Assembly (NCBI GenBank): GCA_947095585.1
Contig: OX352763.1
Coordinates: forward strand, 113,687,908-113,751,907
Direction: 5' to 3'
Length of the DNA stretch: 64,000 bases
Origin: Nephrocerus scutellatus
Lineage: Eukaryota; Arthropoda; Insecta; Diptera; Pipunculidae
Shown here: one piece after another, positions 22,570 to 34,225 of the stretch
Position numbering within the stretch: the stretch's first letter is position 1
Layout: each line of letters starts with the position of its first letter
Notes under the pieces: generated by a model
What the model saw: only the letters and a program-made list of their open reading frames with translations
Told to the model about the DNA's origin: nothing
Database searches by the model: none
Made by a program: the position numbers and the translations under genes

Positions 22570-23060
22570 TGAAACTTTGGGTGGGCGTTTGTAGGAGGTG
22601 TGGTGGTGCTGTTGTTAGGGTTACCGTGAGTGGTGGTGATGGTGTTATTCATATTTACCCTCAATCCGACTTTCTCTGCATTACAAATCAATGACTCCAG
22701 CTTCAGTTTAATATCTGTCAAAGTACGTGTTATCAAGCAGATATCGTCGGCATAGTTAAGTTCATTTAGCTTCTGAAATGAGGACCATTGAATACCATTC
22801 GGCACATCAATATTAGTTTGCTTCATCACAATATTTAAGACAATAAAAAAAAGTGTAGGTGAGAGAACGTACTCTTGTCGTACTCCTTTCTTGATAGTGA
22901 ATTTAGAACTGCCTTTGTGCCTTTCAACCTAACACTGCACGTGGTATCCCGATAAAGTTCTTGAATCAGAGCTATAATTGTTTGTGGTATTCCACAGGTC
23001 TGCAGCGCCTTTCAAATGGTGGATCTTGTGATTTGTACCGAACGTAAGCTCTCTCAAAAG
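22570..23060 (-). pseudogene. LINE reverse transcriptase segment inside the Helitron
   Basis: The minus strand from 23060 downward reads KALQTCGIPQTIIALIQELY, RDTTCSVRLKG, LSPTLFFIVLN, then NGIQWSSFQKLNELNYADDI (YADD box near 22750) and CNAEKVGLRVNMNN. This is a coherent palm domain of a family B-like LINE with one or two frame changes. It was either captured by the Helitron or inserted into it; no flanking duplication was identified. Confidence 0.75.
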
Positions 23061-23404
23061 CACACTTTCTATTGGCTTTTCTTGTTTTTCCATTTTTTAA
23101 TTGCAAATTCAATTTGTTTATATGAGATTAACTCAAAATGGTGCATTTAATAGATAGTGGTGGTCTTTGTGGGGAGGGAGGGCGGTATTGGGAGTGTCGC
23201 ACAGTGGAGGGTCTTTGAGTGCATCTCGATGAGCTCGAAAGTAATGGGATCGTTAAGGAGGGGGTGAATGGGGAGTAGGTCAGTGGGGTTACATGTGAGG
23301 GAAATTGGTTGTTGATGGGGTGGTAGCAGTGATGAATTGTGATTGGTAAGAAGGCGTGGAGAGTGGGTGATTGGAACCAATCGAGGCGATGGGTGGGTCA
23401 CGGA

Positions 23405-23435
23405 GCCATGGGCAAAGCCGGGCACTTCAGCTAGT
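23405..23435 (+). other. Helitron 3' terminus (hairpin plus CTAGT)
   Basis: GCCATGGGCAAAGCCGGGC followed by ACTTCAGCTAGT. The GGC-AAA-GCC stem lies about 12 bases before CTAG, and the next base is T as expected for insertion between A and T. Confidence 0.75.
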
Positions 23436-25490
23436 AACTAATATTTTATATGTATAACATAATCAAGATCGGAATGCTGACCAACACTAGACAATAGTTG
23501 TTGACTACAAAATTATCGAAAGAGTGTTTATGTTACCTATGTGTTCAAAAGGCTGTAATTTTATTTTCTAATAAATTCTTGTATTTAATGAGCCAAAGCA
23601 AATCATATTATAGTTTCCGTTTTGCATACCTTCGTTGAAATCCATTCTTGAAATCTTCATGCAAAAATTGGTACTGAAAGATCCTTAGAAGCGAACAATA
23701 ACAATGCAGTTTGCCGAGGATCATTGAACGACATGAGCATCTGAAAAATAAACGAAAATTCTTAAAAACGTCAGAAAATAGAGCAATTAAATTAGTCATG
23801 GATCATTTTTTGGAATTTTCTACAGATTTCTTAAGGAAACTTCTCATTTTCCCACTAAATAGGTCCTAAACAGGGAGCAACAAAATCAAATATCATCAAT
23901 CAACTCAAATCGCGCGCGTACGGTCTGATTGAATTGGAAGGCCATAACAAATTAGTGGCAATTTGTTGGAAAAATTTACAAGATACTATCAATTTTTTCT
24001 TTCTTTGCTTTTTCTGTGATCATTTCTATTGTCCCAATTCAGAATCAGATTTAAGAATGTAACATTACCCGAAACAAATGGCTAAAAAACTACAGGAAAA
24101 AAAGTCGAAAAATTTCAAACAAACAAAGGAATAAAAAAATACGAAAAGGCACTAATATGCCCAAAAATAAAAGGAAGATAAGGAGGCATCATCTTGCGCG
24201 CATCGTCTTTGTGGCATTTATTAATCATCTTCACTTTAGCTGTGAATCGAACATGCGACTATCAAGAAAAAAAGGGAGAATGACAAAGCAGAGGAAAAAT
24301 TTCAGATTATTGGAAAGTAATGGGCCGGCGGATAAGTATTTCATCGGTGTTCTCATCATCACATCAATCGGAGGAATCACATCAGATACAAGGAGTAGAA
24401 ATAACAAACAAACAAAAGAGTGGTGGTAAAAAAAGCATTCACCGCAGAAACCTAGAAAACGGGTGCGCCAGGCCCTAAAATTGCAAAAAAAAACTGCTAT
24501 TGAGTTTTACAAAGAAATAAGCGGTTTTTGTACCCAAAATTAGTCCTTTCTTTAGCAAACACCGTCGATAACCCCTTATAAGAAATATGATTATCATTTT
24601 TCAACACATTTGCTATAGAAAAGGGCTCGACACATTTTTTCTCATCGAATTTTTTGCGCAGATCGAATTTAGTGATCGGAAGAAAGCCATGATAATGCCA
24701 AAGCAAATAAAACCCAAAAGCTAAAATTGAGCTATGTACAGGAGCATGTTATACTCGTACAAAAGTAGAAGAGCAAATCACTGTTTGCTCGAGGCCTGTC
24801 GGATAATCATAACAATCGCCTAATAGCTGCAGGAAATAAGCCCAACGGAAAATCCGGGAAATTCGTTGATTTTTTGATCTGAAATTTTGGTAAAAAAAAC
24901 TGACCCACTTATAACTCTAACTGACAGGAATGACAAGCAGACATGTGCAGTGATTTGAATATCGTGTTGGCATAAAAAAAGGAGATACCTACCACACTTC
25001 TTTAAATAACAGTGGCAGTTGTTTTAGTTTTTGCTGACGGGAGTAATCGTTTGGAAGGACTTTTCATCCAGAACATATCATTGTGTCAGTAGCATGGGAG
25101 TAGAAATTCGCATTTAAGGGTTGATAGAGTGCAAGTCAGTTTTTTCAGTCGGTTTGCTCATTTCTTTGCTTAATTAACTCTGGGATATGCAAATTAACAT
25201 AAATGATCATCATATTTTGTAGGGAAATGTAAGCAGGATAACGAGGAGCACGCACAATCGTGGGGTATTGTATGCAAATGAGTATAGGGTGCTAGAGAAC
25301 AAGCGACTTCAACGCTGATTCATTTCATTACGATTAATGAAATAACTAATGTCCGGCGCATGCCTTGTGATATGTGGACTTAACTGTTTTCATGTTGAAT
25401 CAGATTTGGTTCCAGATTGGTTTACCCTTGTTTTACTGATATTTACTGTCGTCAAGTGACTTTTAACAATTATAACTAATCTACGAAAGA
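23436..25490. other. No gene recognised
   Basis: AT-rich. A 90-residue lysine/arginine-rich plus frame (24157-24429) and a 69-residue minus frame (24497-24706) have no recognisable domain. One TACTCGTA octamer at 24752. Confidence 0.4.
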
Positions 25491-25499
25491 TGTGATGCA

Positions 25500-26130
25500 A
25501 AGGTTGAGTTGTAAATTCATTTTGTCGACCGGACGGTAGCATAGTGACATTGCCGTATACCAGTAGTGCTTCTTTAACGGTGGGTAGTGGTTTATCCTAC
25601 TACAGGACACTGAAGGCCCTCGGAGATATTCTGGAGATCAGCAGAACACCGATGCAGGTTGTCAAACTTAAATGGGCCCAAGACTTAGTCGATAAGGACA
25701 TCATTAGGACTAGCAGTGATTCTGCGTCTATGCGCCAGAGAACGATGAAGGAAACCTTTTCGGTTTTCAAACGACTTAAGGTTAACAACACCAGCGTCCC
25801 ATCCCAGAAGTCCTTCAGCGATCTCCTCTAAGACAGAATCGTAGTCGCAGTGATTGATCACAGGACCACCTCCTATTCTTTTCTGTATTTGCCCAGCCCT
25901 CCTTCAAAAACGAAAGCTCCATTTAGGAACATTCTTTTATAATGACCTTAGTTATCTGACAAATAGTGGCATTAGAAGTCTCTTGCGCTTCATACGAAGC
26001 TCTGAATGGTCCAGCGAGGAGGGGGAAATAATTTTCGCGATCAATTTGGTATCACAATGGATCATTATTGGTCTAAGAGTTTCGGTTTTCACCGACTGCC
26101 ACTTTAACCTAACCCAACCCTAACCCGGCG
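25500..26130 (+). pseudogene. Probable R1/LOA-type LINE 3' end
   Basis: The frame 25854-26123 reads CICPALLQKRKLHLGTFFYN, then DLSYL...IRSLLRFIRSSEW. This resembles the CPAL...LG...DL...LLRFI C-terminal end of R1-clade polyproteins. It finishes in a short tail TTTAACCTAACCCAACCCTA followed by ACCC. The preceding 95-residue frame (25544-25831, with KWAQDLVDKDIIRTSSDSAS) belongs to no family I recognise. Placement in R1 rather than LOA is a guess. Confidence 0.45.
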
Positions 26131-26409
26131 GTCAGCCATCAGCAGAATAGAAACCTCCACGTGGTGGCCGCCAGTAATTATCCTCCAATACAGGTAAAGC
26201 TGAATGATTGGGCCATACAAAGAAAGGTTGGTGCGAGGCCAAAATCCTCGCCCGTAAAAACCTTTATTGCGGAACCCCAAATTAGTCCCGGATGCTCTGA
26301 TGAACGACGACGACCACGGCAACGAAACCGGCTAAACGATTTCAAATATTTTTACATTGAACGGACGCTCAATGTATAGAGCTCGAGCTGCACAGCAGCT
26401 GGACGATGA

Positions 26410-26416
26410 TAAATAT
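26410..26416 (+). repeat. SINE target-site duplication, left copy (7 bp)
   Basis: TAAATAT, repeated at 26682-26688. Confidence 0.6.
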
Positions 26417-26681
26417 TATATTCGGCGCGACAGACCATTGCGGTCCAATTTATATTTTTGGGCACAAATGGAAAGGACCCTCAATTTAAAGCCGGATCCG
26501 AACGGCGCATTGAGAAGCTTTCGGCTACAAGTTATTACTCTCGGAACGTTTGGCACCCATTCGCGAGAGACACCGTGAAAAATACTTTTTTTTTGTGTTA
26601 CTGGGATTCGAACCACAAACCTCCTGCTCAGTAGCCATGTGCATTTCCACTGAGCCACGGCACCACAAGAGAAGGCAAGTC
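26417..26681 (-). mobile_element. tRNA-derived SINE, best-preserved head
   Basis: On the minus strand box A is TGGCTCAGTGG (26647-26657) and box B is GGTTCGAATCC (26604-26614), both matching pol III consensus exactly, with a CTGAGCAGGAGG stretch between. The body then has CTCGCGAATGGGTGCC, GAGTAATAACTTGTAGCCG, AAAGCTTCTCAATGCGCC, CCTTTCCATTTGTGCCC, and ends GGTCTGTCGCGCCGAATAT plus an AT-rich tail. Inserted within the family C endonuclease frame. Confidence 0.85.
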
Positions 26682-26688
26682 TAAATAT
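26682..26688 (+). repeat. SINE target-site duplication, right copy
   Basis: TAAATAT, matching 26410-26416. The LINE frame resumes here. Confidence 0.6.
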
Positions 26689-27659
26689 AAGGCTGACATA
26701 ACAGCAAATCCAGGAGATGCGGTGGACGGGGAATGGTGTCTTACAAAAATCAGAATATTGCAGCTGTCATGCAAGACATAATGTGCTCGGGATGGGGTTT
26801 CTAGTCAGCGAAAGAATTAATTCCCCATTATCGGCTTAAACAAAGTAAATGAGTAGCTATGCAGACTTCGCGTGCGGGGCAGATTTAGAAACATAACCCA
26901 CATAAACGTTCACGCACCTACAGAAGATTCTCAAGATGATGAAAGATGATGAAAAAGAAGAATTCTTTGAATCAGTCGAACGGGAACTCCATGCCTGTCC
27001 TCAGTATGACGTAAAAATCATCCTGGGGGATATGAATGCTAAAATAGGTAGGGAGCCAGTATTCAGGAAGTAGATTGGCACCCATAGCTTACACGAGAAC
27101 ACTAATGACAATGGAAAACGAGTCATAGAGATGGCAGCAAGCAATAATTTGGTCGTTGCGAGTGCAAGGATTGCGCGTAAAAATATCCCCCGATGGAGCC
27201 ACTCGCAACCAGATAGACCACGTGTTAATAGACCGCCGCCACAACCCGAACTTGATGACAATCGATGTATCGAGGTGCCAACGTCGACTCGGACCATTAT
27301 CATGTTGGTATGGCGCTCCCAGCGCGGATTCTATCATCACGAATGACTGCATCCGTGAATTAGATTCGAGCTGCCCTTCGCAGCGGAGAGACCAGAAACA
27401 ACTACGGTCAAGCGATAGGACCCTCCCTAAATGCAGGGAGAGGAATTCCTAAGGCTAAGATTTCGGGCGTAGAAAAGAAATGGACACGCCTTAAGAATAT
27501 TTTCATTTGTACTGCTGACTCCATCTTAGTCAGTAGTCGTAGTAGTTCGATGACGAATGTAAGCTGGCGACTGAGCTCATAGAATACGAACATGCGAAGA
27601 TGAATACAACGATCTCAGAAGAAATAAAAAACAGTTCACCGGCGAAGATACAGCTCAGT

Positions 27660-28080
27660 GTTCTGGAACATTTCTGATAGGTCGCATGTGGTGCGTGTAT
27701 TGCGTGAATCTTTGATAAAATCCCCACGTCGTTAAAAGCACATTTCACATATCCTAGAGGGTTGTGAGTAGATTAGTCTCATAGGACGTTTCTGATATCC
27801 TGCATGTGGCACGTGTCGCGTGTCACGTGTGGCGTGGGTTAATCTTTGAAATAGTATCCAATCGCATCGATTATTTGAGGTTTATTTTAACCACCTTTCA
27901 CACAACCTCTGAGATCTCGTGTGTGATACGTCTCGCATGAAAATTGGTTAATCTTTGAAATAGACCTAATTTTTTCGATTTTTTGCGGTCATTTTTAACC
28001 ACCTTTCATATCACCTAGGGACCTGAACTTATGCGAGTAGCTCCACAGCGTCATAGGCAGATTTTAAGATACCTCGTCAG
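27660..28080 (-). repeat. CACGCG-rich satellite, inverted relative to 20680-21300
   Basis: The minus strand carries AACCACCTTTCA-type units in reverse (GTGTGAAAGGTGGTTAAAAT), TATTTCAAAGATTAACCCA and CGCCACACGTGACACGCGAC. About three units, more diverged than the first array. Confidence 0.7.
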
Positions 28081-28099
28081 TTAACCTACATGTTCTTTA

Positions 28100-28570
28100 T
28101 AAAGCTTTATAAAGTTCTACCCTGGCTATGCTGTCATGGGCGGCTTAAAAAGTCTATACAAAGATGGTGTATTGAGTTTTGAAACTCTATACATTTTTCA
28201 TCACCTGCCTAAGGGTGTAAATCTGATCAGTTGTTTATTTGCCTGGGATGAAGCCACACTGGTATGGACCGATGATGACTTTAGCGCATAGAGCTATCCT
28301 GTCTTGAAAGATAGCTGAGAAATCTTATACGCGGTACTCAACAACGTTATACCACGATAATTGCTGCACGCTGTGATGTCTGCTTTTTTATGTATGGGGC
28401 ACATCGCTTCTTCCTCGCATAATTGCACTATTAGTTCATGAATTGCCTGGTGTATTGCGGAATTTCCTGTTTTAATCAGATCCGCTGGGATAAAAACTGA
28501 TCTCGGCCTTCTATAGTCTGTTAAGACTCTTTTAATTCAGAAGTTTCTATGCTATATTCTCACATTAGCG
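28100..28570 (-). pseudogene. RTE-like LINE family C, reverse transcriptase fragment
   Basis: Minus strand: IPADLIKTGNSAIHQAIHEL, then MCPIHKKADITACSNYRGIT, LLSTAYKI, and further pieces with CAKVIIGPYQCGFIPGK and TDQIYTLRQVM. This is the fingers region of a LINE RT and matches the copy at 34310-34743. The palm and YADD box are absent. Confidence 0.75.
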
Positions 28571-28574
28571 AGAA

Positions 28575-28745
28575 CGAACCCGCTCAGAAAGTCCTTTGCA
28601 GTTCTAGTTATTACACAGGACAGCGAGGTAGGCTGGGCCTACTCTGTAAGTTTAGGCATGACATCGGCTCGAAATCGTGACCGGTTGAGAGTTATATGCG
28701 GGAATGGACCCGGGTTTTAGTGCCAAATATGATGATGATGATGGA
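28575..28745 (+). mobile_element. RTE-like LINE family A, 3' terminal 170 bases
   Basis: SENEPAQKVLCSS, TGQRGR, then GCATGACATCGGCTCGAAAT as at 22382, ending AGTGCCAAATATGATGATGA with an (ATG)n tail. A typical 5'-truncated insertion. Confidence 0.7.
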
Positions 28746-30369
28746 CTTTATGAATTATGACTAAGTTCATTTACGGGATCATCTTTTTCTTCAATTGATA
28801 TGACGTGACGAGCGATGCTGGACCGTGTTATCATCTAATTATCCTTAAAAGTATGGATTTTCTCATATTTAGAGGTTCTAATTAATTAATTGTTGACGAA
28901 TAAATTAACACTTACGACTGCATATTATTTTTAATGTACTATTAATTGATTATTAGTTGATCACTTTACTTTAAAAAACGAATTGAAAATGTCAGTCTAA
29001 TCAAAATCTAATTTAAGTAAAAAAATCCTATGATCTGACAAATCTTTTAATATCAGTTATTTTTTCAGTGTAACGTTAATATTCTCCTTCACCTTTTTGT
29101 CGAAATTGTCAATCAATGAAATACATAGTAGCTAGTTGAATGTTTTATAACTTCCGCCTTCTTGCAATTATCCTGTTTTGGCTTTACGCTATTTTAAAAA
29201 GAAAGGAGACATTTGTTGACGCAAGAAGTTAATAAATAGAAGAAAAATAGCAAACGAAATCGAAACTACAGAATTTCGGTGAAAGAACTTCCGGATTTCG
29301 TAACTTATTTGATTGTGTGCGTTAAATTGTGACAGAGAACAGAGACTTCTTAGAGCAGCCATTTTACAATAGCAGTTTGCTAATGAAAAAGGTTTGTTAT
29401 CTTACAGAATTTCATTTTTAATTCACTTGTAAGGACACAACATAACATTGCTTGTCTTTCACTTTTCCTTTTTGTATTCGTTTTTGGCCTGGTGCCCAGG
29501 TTGACATGTGTGCCAATTTTGTATAGCACGCTCTTCTTTCGTATTGCAGAAGGTCTGTCTACCTAGAGACCTACAGGATTGCGCGTTTGTGGCAAACGCA
29601 TGCAAAACACATTCATTCGTTCGCGTGGTCTCTGTTTAGATTTCTGTTAATGCGGAAAACTGTGAACCGAAAAAGTAACCCTTTTTCGGGTGTTTTCAAA
29701 ATTTCTCACTCTCAACCCATGTCTGTATCTACCGAATGCCAAATCGTCTCTAGGGTCCCATGTTTGCACATGTGTTTTGTGTTATGTAAATATCGCACAG
29801 CAGGACCTTTTTGAGAGATTTATTAGCATTCGACATCAGTGTGGTTAGGTTGTTGCTACATTAGGAGTAGAGACTCGAATAAAATTATTGTATTCCATCA
29901 GTTCGGGGTCTTAAAAAGTGCAAAACAGATTTGTCAGTGTCGCCGTCAATATGGGTGGATACGAGAAAATGTTGTTGCAGTTTTACAATTAAGGTCATTA
30001 TACGAGTATTATAAGGACACACTTTTACTTTTAATGCGGTGGAGATTATTTATTAATGATGCAATTAATATCTTGGGTTTTGGGATTTGCATTGAAAAAT
30101 ATTTGCCACAATTGTTGGTTGGATTGGTTGAACCGCACGCCACCATCAGGTTTATTGGAAAATGGACTGTTTACTTCTCTGTATCGAATCTACATGGGTG
30201 CTGATGTAATATTTCACTGCGGATGTTTTCCGTAGAGGATTAGATTTCACAAAGTTATACAATTTTTCAGGCTTACACTGCATTGAGAATCCGTTTTTAA
30301 TTAGTAAGTCAACCAAGGGTGCTTGCACCAGTTTCAAGCATAAAAATGAATCAGTATTTTAAAAGCTTC
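28746..30369. other. No gene recognised
   Basis: AT-rich. Two plus-strand frames (29587-29814; 29839-30204, 121 residues) have no domain I recognise. TACGAGTA at 30001. Confidence 0.4.
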
Positions 30370-30790
30370 TGTTGCATATTACGATATGCGAACTAAGCAA
30401 TTTGCATAATACAGCAAATCGCATTATCGGCTATGGCAACAGCAACAAACTCATCGTAAATAATGAGCCAATTCTGCATTTCTCTATGCGTTCACATATT
30501 TTATTGTCAATTAAACACAGGCCGTTGTTTTCTAGCCTGGCAAGCAGCCATCCATCACTAATAGCCCTTTAGCATTATTGGCAATAATGATCTACAAATG
30601 CACTTTATATGTCAATTGCACACTTTTTACTATAACCTACATACGCTTCTTTGTCAATTTAGCACTTTAGCTTAAACCTAGTTATTTACCAATTAAACCC
30701 TTTTGGATGTACTTTGATGTAAGTATAAAAGAAAGTGATTTTTGTTAAATAAAATGAGTTACATTCAGAAAGCATTCAGCGTTGGCAACA
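30370..30790 (+). repeat. 5' LTR of a BEL/Pao element (421 bp)
   Basis: Begins TGTTGC and ends GGCAACA, so TG...CA with a 6-7-bp terminal inverted repeat. A TATAAAA box is at 30724-30730 and AATAAA at 30748-30753, in the order expected for promoter and polyadenylation. The primer site follows 7 bases later. No second LTR lies in the window. Confidence 0.75.
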
Positions 30791-30797
30791 AAACATT

Positions 30798-30815
30798 TGG
30801 TGACCCCGACGTGAT
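30798..30815 (+). other. Primer binding site for tRNA-Trp
   Basis: TGGTGACCCCGACGTGAT is complementary to the 3' end of animal tRNA-Trp including CCA. It marks the start of minus-strand DNA synthesis. Confidence 0.8.
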
Positions 30816-31059
30816 CGGTGCATAGTACAGAGTTTCCCCCACCAGTGATAAGACCTCTAGTACTCGATCCTTAAGGCGTTAAACTGGGCCGACACAGTCT
30901 CTCTATTTTTTTCAAGTAGTGCGTTATACGGCCTAGAGCTCGGCCGATAGAGCTCAGGCGTAAGGTGGGCCAACACAACCATTGTACACATTTATCTAAC
31001 ACATTGGTAAGGCGTAAATTGGGACCATACAATTTTTCTTAAAACAGGTGTAGCCGAAA

Positions 31060-32280
31060 ATGGTGCAGCTAACTGCAGAACAAGCCGAGTGTGGAAAGGC
31101 TATCGAACGCATGTTCACCAACTTCAAAAAGGACTCGGCTTCACGGAAAACAACGACGTATTTAGAAGACAGATTGCTGCAGCTGAACCAGGGGTGGAAT
31201 AACTTCAGCACAAGAGACGAAAGTATCCAGTCTCTAAGAGAGTCCAACCCCAAACAAGACTACTTTGATCAGAAGTTCTTTAAGCAAGTAAAGAGGAAGA
31301 TGAACGACCAATTCAAGGAACGTTAGGAAACAATGATCGACGAAATACGTCAATCAAAATCTACACTTCCCAAAATCAACACATCTTCTGCTGCAGCAAC
31401 GTCACATTCGAGCTGAATCTGCTTCAATAGCAGGTCTTCAACGACTCATTCAAAAGATCAATGTCGAGTTAGAGCAACGACAGTTTCAAGCCGAATCTGC
31501 TGCAATAGCAGGACTTCAACGTCTCATTCAAAAGATCAATGTCGAGTTAGAGCAACCACAGTTAGTCGCCTATATCGACCTACGATAGAATGCAGTTAAA
31601 TCTCAGTGGGAGAACATTTCTAAAATTCATCGAGAGATAGTATCAGAAGAGGAGTGTGGCTCATACTCTCAAGATGAGTTCTTTGAAATAGATGATTCAT
31701 ACAATGTCATCCTCAACCAACTAATGGAAAGAAGGACATCAGGAAGGACGTCAGGAAGAACATAGCACAACCAGGTATCGAGACTACCGCTCGACTACCA
31801 AGGATTAATCTGCCAATATTTAATGTAGTGGAGGCAGTTTGCAGAACTCTTCCAGCAACTAATACATCAACAAAGCATAGGCCTTTCACAAAAGATGAAG
31901 GCAAACGTGACAGGAGATGCTGCACGTCTGATGCAACAGCTCCCGATAACCGGGGAAAGTTATGAAACCGCATGGACAATTCTAAAGGACCGCTATGAAA
32001 ATAAGCGTCTAATCGTCTTAGCGTTCATGCAAAAATTCGTGGCTCTACCAGTCCTTAACGCAGTGTCCGCAGGTGGACTAAAAAAAATGCATGATGGATT
32101 GAAGGAAGCATTGCTTGGTATTGGCAACCTTGGCATAGAAACATCCAGTTGGGACGCATTAGTATTACACCTGATGCTACAGAAGTTGGATCCAGAAAGC
32201 CACCGGTTGTTTGAGCAGTCCTTGTCCAATTCCCGTGAAGTACCGCAAGTTTCAACATTTCTAGCTTCCATATGTTAGAA
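31060..32280 (+). pseudogene. BEL/Pao gag (DUF1759 type), disrupted
   Basis: Opens with an ATG in good context (CCGAAAATGG) and reads QAECGKAIERMFTNFKKDSA, then a charged coiled region with an exact-period 78-bp (26-residue) duplication (31411 and 31489; AESAAIAGLQRLIQKINVEL). The capsid-like DUF1759 region follows at 31895-32278: LMQQLPITGESYETAWTILK, DRYENKRL, WDALVLHLMLQKLDPESHR. Stops (31324, 31587) and at least two frame changes interrupt it. The product would form the capsid around the element RNA in the cytoplasm. Confidence 0.8.
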
Positions 32281-32910
32281 GCCCTTGGTGATAGAAGGGA
32301 AAGACCCTTCCAAAGATTAGACAACAAGTCACAACAGAAAATGAAAGGACGTGCCACTGATGTTAAGACGTCTCTCACATGCTAGCGAAATGTAAGACGT
32401 TCCTAAAAATGTCTCCTCAAGAACGAAATTCTAAGGTACGAGACCCTAAAGCTCTGCCTAAATTTCTTAAAGTCCGGTCACGCATACCACGACTGCAAAT
32501 CAGGTACATGTTTAAGGTGCCAACAGAAACACAATACTCTGTTGCACTTTGGTGCTCAGAAAGATAATTAAAATCCTCAGAAGATCTTCAGCGTGCATCA
32601 ACCAATGCTGCATTTCATGAGAGGGAAGAGATATCCTGCGTTTTTCTAGCAACAACAAGGATCAACATTTCAGATAGTCAGAGAAACACAGTAGAGGCAA
32701 CAGCAATACTTGACTCTGGCTCTCAGCTCTGAGAATCTATACAGAAAATTGGGTCTTAAAGGAATGACCCAACAACTCCAAATAGATATAGAATAGGATC
32801 ATCAAAATCCAAATCACATACAAGAATGACACTCGAAATACTGTCCAAAAATACAAGTTTCAGAGCAACAGCTAAAAATTGTAATAACCACCGGAATAAT
32901 AAAAGTAAGA
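32281..32910 (+). pseudogene. BEL/Pao nucleocapsid zinc knuckle and start of protease
   Basis: In other plus frames: LCLNFLKSGHAYHDCKSGTC, then LRCQQKHNTLLHF, a CCHC-type knuckle in which one cysteine is changed to Phe. It is followed by VEATAILDSGSQL, the D-S-G catalytic motif of the aspartic protease. Homology ends near 32910. RT, RNase H, integrase and the 3' LTR are absent, so only the 5' third of the element is present. Confidence 0.75.
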
Positions 32911-34225
32911 AGGATTATTATGAGATGTTAGCTACTTAGTTCCTAAACTGATTTAAGGGCAGCATAAAACGCAAAAATATGTCATGTGCCACAACAGAGA
33001 CTCCGCTTTGTGTTTTTTTGCAGCTTTTTTGTTGGTCCCTTAGAATTCTATTCTCTCCTTGCACATCCTTTGAAATATGAAATGCACAGAACACACCAGA
33101 CAGACAGATGTCTCAATCAATGAATGACTGACAAGAGATGGTGGTAGCAAAATTATGATGCTCCCGATGCATTTATCCTCGGGTGCAATGTTCTGTATTT
33201 TTGGTGATGTTCTTGTTGCCTTTTAATTGTCGATGAGAGTGCTCTGCATATAAATGCCAAGTCATCATTGTGTCGAGCCTTTGATGTAGTGTTGTCTTTG
33301 ATGTGTCGTTTTAAGAGGGACTGTGTGGTTTTTTTTTTTTTTTTTTTTAAAGAATCTTTTCATAATAATGCGAAATTATGAAAAAATATGACGAGTCAGT
33401 CAGAGGCGAAGACAGCGCGCGCTACTGTCTCGTGACTGATTGAGTTCATTATGTGGTTGGTTTTTTGTTTGAAAACAAAAAGAGTAGCAGGAAAAGTACA
33501 ACGAAACGATAGATCACCACTTTGATGCAATATCGGCTTATGTTAAAAGTTACATTTTGACCCACGTTACGGTGGATTCATTCTGCAACAAAGTGCCAAC
33601 TGAACTGAGTGATTAATGATGGCCAAATGATTTGAGATTATATTAAGCGGTCGGCGACGATAAATTGAGTGTGCTTCGCGCAAAATACTCCTAATTATGA
33701 GTAGTATTCTGTGCTGTTATGGTGTTGTATTGCTTATGAGATTACTTACTACTAACAATTAGTGTGTGCCTTTGATGAACATTATAGTCAAGTGTTATGG
33801 TAGCGACTAAATAGGGCTGATGGTTATGATAATGATGTCAGCATTTTTTATTAAGATTGATAGAAGAGAGCGGAATCCCAGCTAAGCATACAACTCATGT
33901 CGAAGTAAATGAAGACTGTCTGTCTACAGCTTTTATGTTTTTTAAAGAAAATAACCTTTTTTTCAGTTGGGTTGGTTATATGTATTATGAAAACCTCTCA
34001 GAGGGATCTGTAATCTCTGTAGAAAGCGACCCCGATTGGCGAATGAAAGAACCCCTTCTATGTATGAGTGGTATAACGGAAATTCCTCCAATTGGCCCAA
34101 CAGATCGTACGAGACAATACTTCGTCAACAAAGACAAAGCACGATTTCGGCTATAGGTGCTCTGGCGATCGTGTTGGAGCGGTATAGCTCCCAGTCCGCC
34201 CGGAGGAAAAATAATCAAAATATTA
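32911..34225. other. No gene recognised
   Basis: AT-rich, with a T-run near 33331-33349. A 99-residue plus frame (33857-34156; GITEIPPIGPTDRTRQYF) is unrecognised and could be part of an unknown element. Confidence 0.4.

Larger units (their letters stand above)
22492..23435 (+). mobile_element. Non-autonomous Helitron carrying reverse transcriptase sequence
   Basis: The left end resembles the arthropod Helitron start TCTATATATATAAAAATG (here ATTATATAAAAATGAAACTT), also seen cleanly at 37505. The right end has GGGCAAAGCCGGGC, a short hairpin, then ACTTCAGCTAGT, the classic Helitron CTAG|T terminus at 23431-23435. The outer parts are G+T-rich and non-coding. The middle (22570-23060) is antisense RT sequence. 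Neither Rep nor helicase sequence is present. Confidence 0.7.
26150..27660 (+). mobile_element. RTE-like LINE family C, 5' part and endonuclease, split by a SINE
   Basis: Plus strand: an upstream segment with WAIQRKVGARPKSSPVKTFI, then MYRARAAQQLDDDKY (26357-26408). The SINE interrupts it, and it resumes as KYKADITA. The endonuclease follows: RLRVRGRFRNITHINVHAPT, YDVKIILGDMNAKIGREPVF (near 27000-27060; the N of DMNAK is an APE-type active-site position), HENTNDNGKRVIEMAASNNL, then DGATRNQIDHVLIDRRHN. Frameshifts and stops. The matching region is inverted at 34310-35510. It ends where a satellite array begins (27660). Confidence 0.8.

Noticed and set aside
29839..30204. 121-residue plus-strand frame just upstream of the BEL LTR
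   Set aside because: No domain recognised, unusual composition, no splice or promoter support.
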